Shown: positions 46,917 through 58,293 of the stretch, in pieces
Layout: every line of letters begins with the position of its first letter
Numbering within the stretch: position 1 is the stretch's first letter
The notes under the pieces: generated by a model
Seen by the model: the letters and a program-made list of their open reading frames with translations, nothing else
What the model was told of the DNA's origin: nothing
The model's database searches: none
Translations under genes and position numbers: made by a program
Origin: Thermothielavioides terrestris NRRL 8126
Lineage: Eukaryota; Ascomycota; Sordariomycetes; Sordariales; Chaetomiaceae
Direction of reading: 5' to 3'
Assembly (NCBI RefSeq): GCF_000226115.1
Contig: NC_016457.1
Coordinates: 2,294,001-2,358,000, forward strand
DNA: 64,000 bases

Positions 46917-48289
46917 CATCAGGGTATCGGCCGGATGTTGGATCGAGGCTCTCTCAGATGCAACTGTAGATATAACTGGATTCCTGCAACCCTGCTAGAC
47001 CTGTAGAAACCATAGACCTAGAGTCGTTCCAGCCTCGCGGCGGCACGAAAACCGCAAGAGATAAAGAAATATGTACACGTCTTACGGTCACTCTGTGCCT
47101 CGTCGACAGACCCGAGCACCCAAGTGTCGCGGGAATCATGGTACTGTACGCCGCACATGACCCCTTTCTCAACAAGATCGTGTCGCTCCATGCCAGTATG
47201 CTCCTAACAGCCTCGATCAGAGCAGCGGTGGCTATGATCCGCTTCAGCAACTGCCCTCAAACAACCGCTTCCGGCAATGAAAATCCTCGGTGCTGACTTC
47301 ATTTAAAGGCCCGCGGCTCTCGACGGGTCGGGGAAGAGATAAGTCGAGGAAGCTAAGGGGATGAGAAAACCGGACCCACAACTACGTTACCCATTTCCCC
47401 CAGCTTGCGAACAATACGTGTAAGACCGCGAAAATCTCATGCCTTTGCTGTGCGCCGGGTTGTCCCAACGCCTAGGGTAGTCTTAGACCGTGCCCGTGGC
47501 GCAAAGGTCGTGGAGAAAAAGACATGCAACGAGTTACTAGTCCAGCAGCGCCGATTCCCCGCCAGAGTCAAGCGCAAGTGGCAGGAATGGAATTGTGACC
47601 AGGTCTCGGTGTTTGTTTAGGGGTGGTGCCGATGGGGTTCCTGAGATGCTCACACTTCGCCGTCCCGGGTGGAAGAAACAGCGGATAGTTCGAAGAGGCT
47701 GAGGGCGGCCGTGGGTGATGGTGAACCGCAAACGCCTGAGTCAAAATTGTCCAACACAGCTTTCTCCGCTTGCTGCTGCGTTCCTCAGTTAGCATGACAC
47801 GCTCACATGGGATGTATTGATATCGGCTCCCGGTGTGTAACTCAATGGGGGATATCCAAGAACACCCATTAGGCAAACGGCAGGACAGTAGCCACCTCGA
47901 CGAATGTTGGGAGACACAGCTATGCTTGTTGTGGTGATATTCGCCGAGACTAACTGGATGCGTATCCGCCCTCGCCATGTCTCCCGAATCCCCCGCCGAC
48001 CGACCCATCACAGCCCAACAACACACCACCAGGCGCCTTCCCGTGAGGTACCGCTGCCCGTCCCATCCAAGGATGTCGGCGCCCTCGCTGCGAAACGCTG
48101 TGCTTGGTCATGTCACGGTCTTTTTGTCATCCTTTTCCATTCCGTGCGCTCCGCCGTCAGGACGGAAAATTCGTTACCTTTGACTACTGTACCATGATAC
48201 CACGCCAAATGCAACGAAAGCAAGCCCAAAGCCCCAGTGAGGTATTGTTGATGAAAACCCTGCCCAGTGCGTCCCCAATGACAAGACCC
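46917..48289. other. Intergenic between hydrolase and eS1 genes (convergent)
   Basis: 1.4 kb between two convergent stop codons. Short open frames on both strands overlap each other and none is protein-like. It contains the 3' ends of both genes; nothing else recognised. Confidence 0.5.
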
Positions 48290-49399
48290 TTATACCGAGT
48301 CGAGGACCTGCTCACGGAACTCCCGCTCAACCTTCTGGCCCTGCTCGTCCGTGCTCGACTCGCCGTGCAGAGCCATCAGGGCACCCAGGTCGAACTTGGG
48401 CTGCTTGAGGAGCTTGACCTTGCGAATGTGCACCTGTTTCCCCATGTTAGCTACCTACTTCAACCAACCCCCCCCCCCCCCCCCCCCCCCTTTCTGCATT
48501 CTGACTGCCAACAGCCCACGTACGTTCTGGAGGGGGTAGATGCCCTGGGTGGCCTTCTCGATCTCGCGGCCGATGACCTCAGGAATAAGCTTCGAAGTGA
48601 GCTGGGTGAGGGTGCAGCTCGAAGCCTCGCGCTGGATAATCTCAGTCATCTTCCGGCGGATCGCCCGAATTTGTGAAGACGCGGCATAGGTGGTCTTCTT
48701 GATCTGGTTGGGGCGGCGCTTGGTGAAGGCAATGGCGAAGAGACGGAGGAGGTAGTGGTCGGTGGTCATGACGGTGACGTTGGCCTCAATGAGGGTCTGC
48801 CACTTGCGGACGAGCGAGCGGAGCTTGTCCGAGGTGAAGTCGAGGCCGTGGAAGTTGGTCAGGCAGTTCTTGCCCTGGACCTCGTCGACCCGGAGCTTGA
48901 CCTTGCGGAACGAGTGGTCCTCATCCTTCTGCAGGTCGGCGAGCGAGACCTCGAAGATGCGGCCCTTCAGGGCATCGTTGGCGTTCTTGAGACCGGTGGT
49001 CCGGTTGACCAGGGTCTTGCCGACACTGATCATCACGTTAGAATCCGCTCTCGCTGTTCGTCGCAGGCTCGTGCGGTACGCGTCTCGTGGGCATGAGGTC
49101 TTACTCTCGGATGGCGAACGGCGCGGGGGCCTAGATTATCGAGATTGTCAGCTTCCCAAAGGTGCAAAGCGCTCCGACATTGGTGGGATGGAGGCTCACC
49201 TTGATGGCGAACCAGTCCTTACGGGAGAAGGGGTCTTGAGCCTTCTTCTTGAGACCCTTCTTGCCCTTGGACAGTCTCTTGTTCCTGCGCCGGAAAATCA
49301 GCCACCGGAAATCCGCCAGCCGCGATGCAGACTGCTTGGTAAGGTGCAGTTGCGGCACATATCGATGCTTCGGGTCGCAACGTACTTTCCAACAGCCAT
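48290..49399 (-). CDS. rps1: Small-subunit ribosomal protein eS1 (S3Ae family)
   Basis: Five exons, 49399-49386 (14 nt), 49284-49200, 49130-49105 (26 nt), 49025-48524 and 48433-48290, encode 256 residues, the usual fungal length. Introns are 101, 69, 79 and 90 nt, all GT-AG. The protein reads [19 protein letters not shown], then [52 protein letters not shown] and [11 protein letters not shown]. It is an rRNA-binding component of the 40S subunit near the mRNA exit. The intron-dense 5' half with tiny exons is typical of fungal ribosomal-protein genes. The last intron contains a 23-nt C run (plus strand 48468-48490), so that stretch could carry sequencing uncertainty. Confidence 0.95.
48468..48490. 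repeat. 23-nt C homopolymer inside the last eS1 intron
   Basis: Uninterrupted C on the plus strand (G on the transcribed sense strand) between donor and branch site of the 90-nt intron 48434-48523. Confidence 0.9.
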
Positions 49400-50522
49400 C
49401 TTGACGAGCAGCGATGCCAACGGCGGGACAGATGTGCTGCTTGGTTAGTAACGGAGACCGTGGAATCAAGGGTCGCGAAATTTGGGGTTTCTTCGCTCGA
49501 GTCGAAATTGTGAATTGGTTGTGTGGGTGCAGCCCACCTTCGGAAAAACCAGAAATGTGGGGCACAAGAGCGCTAATTTCATTGGCTGCTCGGACCTTAG
49601 GGCTCAAAGGCTCGTGCATTTCTGGCATGAGGCGCCTGCGATCGCTAGCAGTGAGAGACCCATCAGAGGGCAGCGAGCTGAACCGACCCCAACAACGACG
49701 GGACCAAGTTGAGACGTTCTCCATCTGTTGCAGCTCTTTCCTCGGGCCTGTAACCCGATGGATAGCGAGATGGCTCAACCAGACACGGGCCACCGGGTTT
49801 TCAAATGGAACAGTCCAACATATCCATATCTCGTGTTGGGTTCCTTGTCCTCGCCAGCTGTCTCCGTGCGCTCTCGAGGCGCGACGGAGTGGCGTTCCAA
49901 CAGCTAGAGGCTACACGATTCAACGGTATATTGACAGGTACAACCACCGCTTGTCAGTGCAAGGTCTATTTTGCCTCTGCACCTATTCCCATTGAACTTC
50001 GATGCTGTGCCAATCTTGGCCATTTTCGCCGCTGTTTACACCTCGGAATGCACTCGTGCCACGACCGAGTGAACACACCTCCCAGGACACAGACAGTCGG
50101 GTATCACATCTCCCTCATGTACACCTTCTCTCTTGAAATCGGCGAGTTCCGACTTCCTGAAGCGCTCTGCCCGACGTTTCGAGGACCCCATGTTTCTGCT
50201 GTCGTGCCTCGTCCACCCCGTTCACCGGTTCACAGCGATGAGGAATATGTACTCTTTGAAGGCAATCCTCCCTCCGCTTTGCACGACAACCGAACATCCG
50301 GGCCTATGGCGTTCTCCCACGTTTGAACGGGGCCCTTGGGTCGCTTGTCGGTCCAGACAACATGCACCGTCGGTTTGCGGCGCTGCTGTATCTGGGCACG
50401 AACAGGTGGCAGCCTTCTCGGATTGCTGCTGCTCTGCTATCCGCGAACGAGCCGGGCGCTGCTGGGGAGGCCGTTTCTGGTCTCATCCTGCGGCCCAGGC
50501 TCCTGTCGTCGAAACCGGGTCC
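49400..50522. other. Upstream of eS1, no further gene recognised
   Basis: 1.1 kb between the eS1 start codon and the stop of the next minus-strand gene. It must hold the strong eS1 promoter. Plus-strand open frames here have no recognisable character. Confidence 0.45.
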
Positions 50523-51011
50523 TCAAGGCGACTTGATTTCCGACTGTTTCTCCTCGTCTTCTTGGCTTGCTTCGTACAGGTCGAAGCTTGGGAAGCTGAA
50601 GTACCGTCCCGAATCTGGCACGGTCAGCGGGTTCTGGCAAGGGTGGCAACGCCAGAGAAGCCTACATGGATGAGGGTCCCGGTCTTCGAAGGAATCAGCT
50701 TGGCTAACAGGCGAAGAAGACAGTTCGCCCTGGCGGTCCACGTTGTCGAACATGGATGACCGCGTCGACAGTATGGACGCTGACCTGAGCATGGAATCCG
50801 GCGGCGAGCCGGACACAAAAGCCATCCGAGTCAACAGCTCTGTTGCTCTCCGCCCCGGCTGTGTCGAAAGGGCATTGGGGCTAGCATTCGAAGTCGTAAT
50901 GGACGGCTCGGTTGCGGATGCTCGAAGGAGCCTTGGCCTCCGAGAGCTGAGGCTCCTATTCGAGGAGTCCCTCCTCTGCATGCGGCCCGAGTCGGAAGAA
51001 GCTGAGCCCAT
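50523..51011 (-). CDS. Small Ser-rich fungal hypothetical protein
   Basis: Exons 51011-50666 and 50614-50523 are joined over a 51-nt intron (GTAGGC...CGCTGACC...CCAG), giving 145 residues. The intron keeps frame, so an unspliced version is also open. The protein is Ser/Arg-rich with segments RRDSSNRSLSSRRPRLLRAS, TELLTRMAF, LRSASILSTRSSMFDNVDRQ and a C-terminal GRYFSFPSFDLYEASQEDEE. Composition, a good Kozak context (ACGATGG) and the intron with a branch site favour this strand over the overlapping plus-strand frame 50743-51063. No catalytic motif, signal peptide or membrane segment. I suspect a conserved fungal phospho-regulated protein, but this is not verified. Confidence 0.55.
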   Translation of the reverse strand: MGSASSDSGRMQRRDSSNRSLSSRRPRLLRASATEPSITTSNASPNALSTQPGRRATELLTRMAFVSGSPPDSMLRSASILSTRSSMFDNVDRQGELSSSPVSQADSFEDRDPHPCRLLWRCHPCQNPLTVPDSGRYFSFPSFDLYEASQEDEEKQSEIKSP

Positions 51012-53701
51012 CGTGGACTGTCTGTGTTGGTGGGTTGCTGAGCAGTTGACTTCCGCGGTTTGAGCCTTATCGTGGATCGTTGAAGTTCACACAGCGCTTG
51101 GAAGGCTTCAAGCTGGTCGCTAATCGCCGGCTAAGACCAGAAGAAGAGGAAGCGAGAGAAGGGTACCAAGGGCTGATGAGCCTTATTAAGACCAAGCCCA
51201 CTTGGGCTGAAATGCGATGATTCCACTCAATGCCGGGGATGACTTTGCACAGTACACTATACGGTTTCAGTTCTCGGACTTGGGCAACATTGCCACTTGG
51301 CAGCCCATGGGACGAGTGTTGTCTGGCAAGGGAGGGGAGGGCAAAGCATGAGTGGCACGGCGTTGCCTGGGCTTGCTCCCCTGGCCGGCCTGGCTTCGAG
51401 ACCCGGTACCCGCACCCGCACCCACCATCCAGTCCAACAACCTTGCTCAGGCAACTGGGCCGAGAAAGTGGTTGGTCAAACTAGGTAGTGTCCCAGTGCA
51501 GAAGAGACGTGGGCTCCCACCAACGGATTGGGTCTTGCTTCGGGCCGTTGCCACACAGGCAAGGTACCACCACACTGCTTTGTATGTGCGTACCGAATAA
51601 GTATGCCACGTCCATGGTTCAAGTAACGGCTGACCCTCGGGTTGCTGGACATCCCAACAACACGCAGCTGATGAACGCCCTGCACACCGGTGTTCATCAG
51701 TCCCGCAGAGTGGGGAGGAGCGCCAAGGTGCCCCCGCCAGGCTCCCAGACACCACACTACCGATTTGGTGGGGTATGGCGAACGCCGGCCAGCCATTCAA
51801 GACTTGACACTTCAGGAGCTCTGAGGCTGCATCATGCAAGCCAGGGCATGGGTGGCCGGCAACCATTGGCGACCTGGATCACAGGCCCAGAGAGTTAGTT
51901 ATTCCAGACTTGGCCGAGCAGCCGGATGCGGGCCAGCCAGCGCCAGGCACTTCCCGAGGACCTGTCAGAAAAATTCCCAGGCACCAAAGTTGGCGATCGT
52001 CCATCCCCGAGACACAGCTGTCCTGCATCAGCTAAGCTCTTTGGGGTGAGGAGACAAGCTAGTGTATTCACCGTTTCCGCCCCTGGTCTCGTGATAGTTC
52101 CAGATCTCACTCCAATATCGGCTTGATTAAGTGCTCACCACCTTGGTTTGGAGCAATTCACTTCACCGGTGCTGCGAATGTAACCATCCACTCGTCCTCA
52201 TGGGACCGTGGGAGTTGGACGAGATTCACCAATATACACAACCACCCCGGGACTGGCTGCAGTCCTCTCCGCACGTCGGCACAGAGGTTGACAATTGCTG
52301 GAACAAATCTTGGGTACGGAACACCTCCACAGGCCCGGGGAAACAAGCAAGCTGGGCTTCATCCCTGGTTATTCCGCCCACATCCGCTCCCTGCTCCCAC
52401 GAGGAATGTGGGGAGCTTCTCTTCCCCAAGCGGAGAACAGGCGCAAGTGAACTTCGCCAGTTCGTTACCTCCCCCACAGCGCCGGAAATGGCTCATGCAC
52501 AACGCAGAACAAAGGGCTGCGCGACTTTTCCATGCTCAATGGCATCGCCACCGTACGTCCGAGGATCGTTCGGTCCATGACACCACCATGTTCATCCTAG
52601 CCGGGAGGGGGGAAGGGAGGAAATTGAAGCAAACAACGTATTAGACACGAACCGCGACCAGAAGCAGCAAGCAATCCTCCACTGGATACTAATCCGGACG
52701 GACCGCGCACCCGGGGATAGTGTACGCTAGTTTACCGCCCGAGGTCCACTCACAAGCGGGTTGATTTCACTATTGGAAGTCGGAACCAGACAGACAGGGG
52801 TAAGCAAAGCAGTGGAATCGCGAGAAAGCAGGCTTGACACACAGCGACATCACGTCATAGTTCGTCACAGTCTTCGAGAACGGCGGAGAGAATCGCGTTG
52901 TTCGTTGCCAAGTTTCGGCTCTCACTTTTAAGCCACGACTCCGTTGGCGGAGTGGAGGTAAGCCTTGCATCAAGATCGCTGGGGATGTTGGATAGCGCTT
53001 ATTCTCGGCGAGGAGGCAAACAAGTCCGTTCGGCTTGACTTTGCATGTTCATACAGTACACAATCCACGGCGCCGGAAACTCATCCCCAGTAGGTTAGTT
53101 AGACTTAGTAAGGTATGGGGTGAATTGGGACACACACGACAGCTCGACAGGGACAAACAGATCTGGTTCGAGAGGTGCAGAGACTTCCTAGGGAGGAAAA
53201 GGAAATGGGTGACATGGCTTGACCCGCCAAGCGACGTTAGCCTAGCGCCAACCCCTCAGGATGATCATCGCATGGCACGTTGTGCGTTGATTACGCACAG
53301 CAGGTGAGCGCGTGACAAGACGAGATTTCTTTTGTGTATCTCTGTTTCTCTGTTTTCTTTCTTGTTGTGGGGGGAATGGGGGGTTGGGGGATTGGGGGGC
53401 CATTGCCGATGGCGAAAATGCCTCTTCGCCGGGACCTCATGTCAAGACATCCCCGCGGCATCGGAGGGGGATTACGGCCTCCTGAAGATCAATCTGCTCT
53501 ACTCAGCTGCTCTGGTTGCCCTCGTGGCGCGGGATCAGTACGGCATTGGCTCAACCCGCGCCGGAATTGCCGCGGCTCGCAACGGCACGGGCGGACAGAC
53601 AACACCTGCAAACGGCCACTGCAGCCTCGATTCGCTTCAGTGGTCGACACTGTGCCTCTGGTCAGCCCTACAACCCCGCGATTCGCCAGGGGAGGTTGTG
53701 C
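51012..53701. other. 2.7-kb stretch of normal composition without a convincing gene
   Basis: Many overlapping frames of 60-170 codons occur on both strands, but none shows a domain, a hydrophobic core pattern or consistent splice sites. It is not RIP-mutated. The right end contains a four-tract G-run (53369-53399). A non-coding RNA or a fast-evolving gene cannot be excluded. Confidence 0.45.
53369..53399 (+). other. Potential G-quadruplex
   Basis: Four G tracts of 6, 6, 5 and 6 separated by AAT, TT and ATT, about 0.3 kb beyond the stop codon of the URC1-type gene. It fits a classical intramolecular G-quadruplex pattern. Confidence 0.75.
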
Positions 53702-55779
53702 TTACTCCTCCCATATCCGGCCCTGCACGCTCCTGAGTTCCTCCTCTGTCATGCGGTGGCCAGTCGTGAAATATCCTGCGGGATTAGTTCAGTGAGAAAG
53801 GTGCCGAAAGGGAAGATAAGGCATTGGTCCATACCGGCGTTGATCTTGGCATCGATCTCGACTCTGGAGTCCGCAGGAATCCACGACTCTGGGAGCTCGA
53901 CTCTCTCTAGGATAGGGATTCTATACGCCGCACCGTCAGCATCAGCAATCTCGGTGCGGCAGCTGTGAAAAGGTTAGGTCCTCACCCTTGCCCGACGATA
54001 GCATCGTGTTTCATGCTGGATGCCGGATCCCGTCAGCTTGGAAACCGTGACTGGTTACGTGGACGACGTACTTGCTCATGCTCAGCATTCTGTCGATCTT
54101 GGTAATGCCAAGCCAGTGAAGGATATCCGGCATGAGAGCCTGGAAGCGCATATCCTTGACCCCCGCGATGTTTTCGGTCCTCTTGAAGTAGTCCGATGCT
54201 CGATCCTCCCCGCGCTTCCGAGCGTTGTACACGACTGCAGATCTTTGTCAGATGGCCAATCCAAGGACATCAAACTCGAAATATTAGTGGGTCGCGTCGA
54301 GGATATCAACATACGGTACTATGTTTGCGTGAGCTCCTGCAGCAACCAAGTGGACGGGCCGGAGAAAAAGCTTACTTTGGTCACTTCACCCAGGGCTCTC
54401 CCTTCCTTCCGGAAGTAGATCACAACACCACTGCCGCCGTTCTGCGCCTCCTTGACGGCCTCCTCGATGCCGAAGATGAGATAGGGTCTGCAGGTGCAGA
54501 TGTCGGAACAGAAAACGTCGCTCCCATTGCACTGCCGGGATAAGTCAGCCGAGAACTCGGGGGCGGAACCCTGCGGCAACCTGCCTCGTCGTGGATGCGC
54601 AACGCAAGCCGCTTGGAAGGATCAGACATCCTCGCCGGATCTCCGAAGCAGTAAACGGTCAAGCCACCTGTCGCAGGTCAGACCGCATAACCGACGGTAG
54701 GGCACAGGGGGCGGGGTTTGCTTACCAATAGGGGGCAGGAACACCTTGATGTCGGATCGGGTGATCAACTGGGAATATTTGTCAGTCCAACTCGTCCGTC
54801 GCATGGACTGGGTTCTGTTGGGCACGCATACTTCCGGATACATGCCGCCAGTGTGTTCGAAGAGCGACCTCCGCAGCGTGCCCTCGTCGATTCCGAACCG
54901 CTCCGCGACACCCGGGAGATACCACACCGGCTCAACAGCGATCTTGGTCACATTGAGTTCGCCCTGTTCGTTGAGGCACACCTTGCCGTCGGGAACCAGC
55001 CGCCCGCTTCTCACGCTCTCTTCGAGTTCGGGTAGCTTCATGTGAGCCTTGGTAATAGCAATCGTCGGCCGGAGGTCCACTTCATGAGAAGATTAGCAGC
55101 AGCAGGTAAAGAGGTCAGGAACGGTGAACATGCCGTTCTCCTTCTGGATGATGTCTTTGTACAGCCAGGGCACCAGATGGCCCCACGGATCCATGGCTAC
55201 AATCTTTTTCTTGTCGGCCCACTGGGGGAACGGACCGATGTTTACTGCCGGCTCGGTGTTGGTGAAATCGGGGCGGTGGTCCGCCTTGAGTTCCCTGCTG
55301 GCCAGGGCCAGCGCATAGTAGATGGAATACGAGCCGCCGTGGGCGCCGATGGCATTGCGTCTGCCAATGGTGGATGGCGACCTGGACACCGTGACGGGGC
55401 CGCGCTCCAACGGGTCTGCGGCACCCCACTCCATGGGCAACGGCTTGATGCCGATCTGCTTGGGGTACGTTGTGAGCACGACGCGCGACGAGAAGCTGGA
55501 TTTGAAGTCCGGAGAGGCGGACGACGGTGGAGGCGTCTGAGTGCCCGCTTCGGGCGGCATCACCGACGCGGGGGAGGGGGTGAAGCCGCCGGCGAGGGGC
55601 GTCGTCGTTCGCTTGACGCCGTCGGCCACAGAACCGCTCGGTCGTCGACGTTCTTCATCACGGCTCTTCTCCAATTCAGCGACACGCTGCGAGACAGCTT
55701 CCACTGCGGACAGCAGCTTCGTCTGACCAAGCGAGATGGCCTTCAGCGCCTCCTTCACGTCTTCCAACCCGGATGCCAT
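53702..55779 (-). CDS. URC1: URC1-type GTP cyclohydrolase II-like protein (uracil catabolism)
   Basis: Ten exons give 510 residues: 55779-55134, 55079-54832, 54768-54726, 54667-54585, 54531-54376, 54318-54315, 54234-54072, 54015-53986, 53920-53835, 53775-53702. The N-terminus is a coiled coil (EALKAISLGQTKLLSAVEAV) and Ser/Pro linker. Conserved blocks follow: LTTYPKQIGIKPLPMEWGAA, GPFPQWADKKKIVAMDPWGH, PVWYLPGVAERFGI. The cyclohydrolase-II core holds Cys-rich HDECNGSDVFCSDICTCRPY (C341, C348, C352, C354), YFRKEGRALGEVTKYLVYNA and FKRTENIAGVKDMRFQALMP. Yeast Urc1 belongs to an alternative uracil-degradation pathway and resembles GTP cyclohydrolase II; the exact reaction is uncertain. Two introns appear to use GC donors, and exon 6 is only 4 nt. 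An in-frame ATG at 55896 would add 39 residues; 55779 has the better context (CACCATGG). Confidence 0.85.
54315..54318 (-). other. 4-nt micro-exon of the URC1-type gene
   Basis: TACC lies between acceptor ACATAG (intron 54319-54375) and donor GTATGT (intron 54235-54314, acceptor CTGCAG). Only with these four bases does the frame join as ...VTK-Y-L-VYNARKR. Direct joining of the flanking exons shifts the frame. Confidence 0.75.
54532..54584 (-). other. GC-AG intron of the URC1-type gene
   Basis: Donor GAG|GCAGGT, acceptor CGGCAG, branch-like GGCTGACTT, 53 nt. It joins RIHDE to CNGSDVF in phase 0. The nearby GT (four bases further) would break the frame. Confidence 0.7.
55080..55133 (-). other. 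Second, weaker GC-AG intron of the URC1-type gene
   Basis: Donor AACG|GCATGT, acceptor ATGAAG, strong branch GCTAATC, 54 nt. It joins KEN to VDLRPTIAIT. The GT four bases downstream gives a phase that no acceptor satisfies. Confidence 0.55.
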
Positions 55780-56600
55780 GGTGTTGCCGGCGAGCAATGC
55801 AGGGGCAAGTATCAGGTCGAATATGAAGCTACCTAGGGAGGTAGGGAGGGTCCCAGACGATATGAGGAGATCAAATAGCGGTGGGTGTTGATGCACAGCG
55901 CAAGCTCAGCGAGTAATCAGTTTGCAATGAGAAATGCTTTTCGAAGGGAGGGACAGCAAGGTGAGAGACAGCGTTCAGGAGTCAAGTACGTGCTTTATTG
56001 GGATCCCCGGGCACTGTCGACTTGGAGAAAGCTCAAAGCCCAAGTTCGGTCAGGACTGAAAGCAGTTGGAAGACGGGGATTGGAATGCACCAAGTGAGAG
56101 ACCCTGGGCTGTGATAAGGGATCGGCTTCATTGGCAGGCATCGGGGGTATCGGCGGCAGCGGTCTGATAACTAGCGGCAGGTGCGCAGGTGATCGGATTG
56201 GTGGAGGCAGGCCCCAATACGGCGCTCCAAGTCCTTCACTGTCCATTAACCTCAACCCATTTGCAACTGACCGCCAGCCTCCAGCCGAACAATCGCTATA
56301 GCAACCAGCTTACCCCACTGCAACCCGATTTTGAAAATCGCTCCTCGCTCTATACAATAAAGAATTTTCAGCTACACTACGCCACTATTCTCTATTCCAT
56401 TTCTAAAACTATATCCCGACATTCAATCATACTCGATTGAACTAAGCTGTCTATCGCGCTATACATTCTAATCGGCCTAATTCCTTTAATTTAAGTTCAC
56501 TTTGTTTATTTGCTGAGAAGAGCAGCGAAGTGGGGCCATGTAGGATGCAGAGGTATGTGTATTGAGAGAGGTGCTCCTCTCAAGCTGGGTGGGAGGAGCG
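55780..56600. other. Upstream of URC1-type gene up to the second repeat block
   Basis: Contains the URC1 promoter and 5' leader. From about 56300 the composition drifts to AT-rich. No further gene recognised. Confidence 0.45.
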
Positions 56601-57359
56601 CCGAGGTCTATATATATATGTGGGCACAGCTAATATGTGCCCCCTGAGCGTAGGGAGCCTGGTAGATAGAGTTATATATGCACTAGCACGCGACATACCC
56701 CCTAGACAGACTCTTAGGAGGCTATCTATAGAATACGTATACTAGGCACTAACTCTGGAGCTCGTACTGCTAGGCGTATTAAACTGTAGCCTCTGGTATT
56801 GATCCTACTATTATATATAGCCGCTACTATTATATAAGTTATCTACGTACTATTGTATAAGCGTTGTAGTATATACGTTGGCGAATTGTATATTACGCTA
56901 AATACGGTTAGACCTAGGGGCGTTAAAGTTGACATTTAGGGGCACTATCGTTGGCATTGTTGTAAGCGCTATTGATTATATTATATATAGTTCCCAATTG
57001 TATAGTACGTTCTATTCCTATCCTCTATTTAGGTGCGTATCTTGAATTGTACCGCCTCAATTATAGGTATAGGTTATATAATTGAGCATTGCAATCATTT
57101 GTATATATACTATTGTAGCTATTGTTGCCTAACGTCTTAAATATACACTTACTATTGCTATCTATTGTTGTATTTACGCTATATAGACAATATTACAATG
57201 CTATAGGCTAGTCGATAGCTATACTCTTAGAAGTATTTAATTATAGTAAGTACACCTTAAACCAACTCCTAAACTTTTCCTCTATAGACCGCGAGCAATA
57301 GCAACAATATTAGTAACAACAATAATATCAACAACAACAACTATATCGTCCTCTATTCG
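56600..57359. other. AT-rich RIP-type sequence, unassigned
   Basis: TA-rich, CA-poor DNA marks the left margin of the second repeat block. A 7-bp inverted repeat (GGGCACA/TGTGCCC, 56622-56642) is near the start. No coding remnant recognised. Confidence 0.4.
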
Positions 57360-58256
57360 CCTTACTACTTTTAAAAAGGCTTACGCTACTAAGGCGGCTA
57401 AGAACAAGCCTCCTCTACTCCTAGCTACCCCTACTAAGGCTAGCGCTAACGCTAGTAAGAAGTAAGTATACTATAATTTGCCTAACTAGCGTAGTACGTA
57501 TATCTACGTCTCTAACACTTATAGCAGGACCCTCGCTACACTAAAGACCCTCTCTAAGCGTATAGCGCCCCCCTCCTCCTCCTCCTCCTCTTCGGAGGAT
57601 AAAGAGGAGGAGGGCGCCCTAAGAGAGTAGCCCTACCTAGGTTGTCTAAAGTCTACTATATATAGCAAGAGCTTTAGGGAGTGCTAGGAGGCCCCTAGCA
57701 AAGTAGCCTAGTATATACACTATATATATAGTAAGAAGTGTCGCTCTATATAAGTTTATTAGTATAGTTATAAAGTATATAGTACTAATAAATTAGCTCT
57801 ATAAGTATACTCTCTACTACTAAGCACTTCCTAGCCCTAATATAAGGGCGCTAGGAGCCTAAGCCTAATCTTATAAATATAAATAAAAAGATAAAGGAAA
57901 AGAGCTAGTCTAACTATATATAGTAGGACTAGAAGACGCTATACGCTACTCTACGTGCCCTCCTCGCTATAGAGGGCGAGGACGCTAACGCTAAGGATAA
58001 CGATAACAATAACAACGAACGTACGTCTATGCCTACCAAGGGCAAGGGCAAAGGCAAGGCAAAGGCGGCTACGCCTACTAAAAAGTCTAAAAAGGCTAAG
58101 AAGGCTAAGAAGGAGAAGAGCGAAGAGGAGGACGAAGATAAAGATAAGAGCAAGGAGGAGGCTACTCTAGGCTTTAACCTAGAGGCGCTAGTATATAGTA
58201 TAGCGGCGATAGTACTAGCTACTATAACTCCTAAGAAGAAGAAAGATAGTAAGTAG
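57360..58256 (+). pseudogene. Lys/Ser-rich plus-strand frame, unrecognised
   Basis: The plus strand reads FKKAYATKAAKNKPPLLLAT, TYSRTLATLKTLSKRIAPPS, a Ser run then EDKEEEGALRE, and ends with the Lys-rich segment KGKGKGKAKAATPTKKSKK and LEALVYSIAAIVLATITPKK. TAG/TAA interrupt mostly at would-be Gln codons. It lies next to the 3' end of the minus-strand copia pol. It may be a gag-like or accessory frame of an element. Confidence 0.4.
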
Positions 58257-58293
58257 TTCTATATTGTTGTTTATTATTTTATAGGTATAGGCA

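Noticed and set aside
50743..51063. 107-codon plus-strand frame
   Set aside because: Overlaps the minus-strand Ser-rich gene, which has better composition, Kozak context and an intron with branch site; kept only as an alternative.
51230..52650. Many overlapping frames up to 173 codons
   Set aside because: All three frames on both strands are partly open in this GC-rich DNA and none shows motifs or coherent splicing.
53963..53985. 23-nt intron ending at CACAG in the URC1-type gene
   Set aside because: Too short to splice; using the later acceptor GTATAG (intron 53921-53985) restores the conserved QGIPILERV segment.
54235..54375. Single 141-nt intron instead of two introns with a micro-exon
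   Set aside because: Joining 54376 directly to 54234 shifts the frame and destroys the conserved KYLVYNARKR segment.
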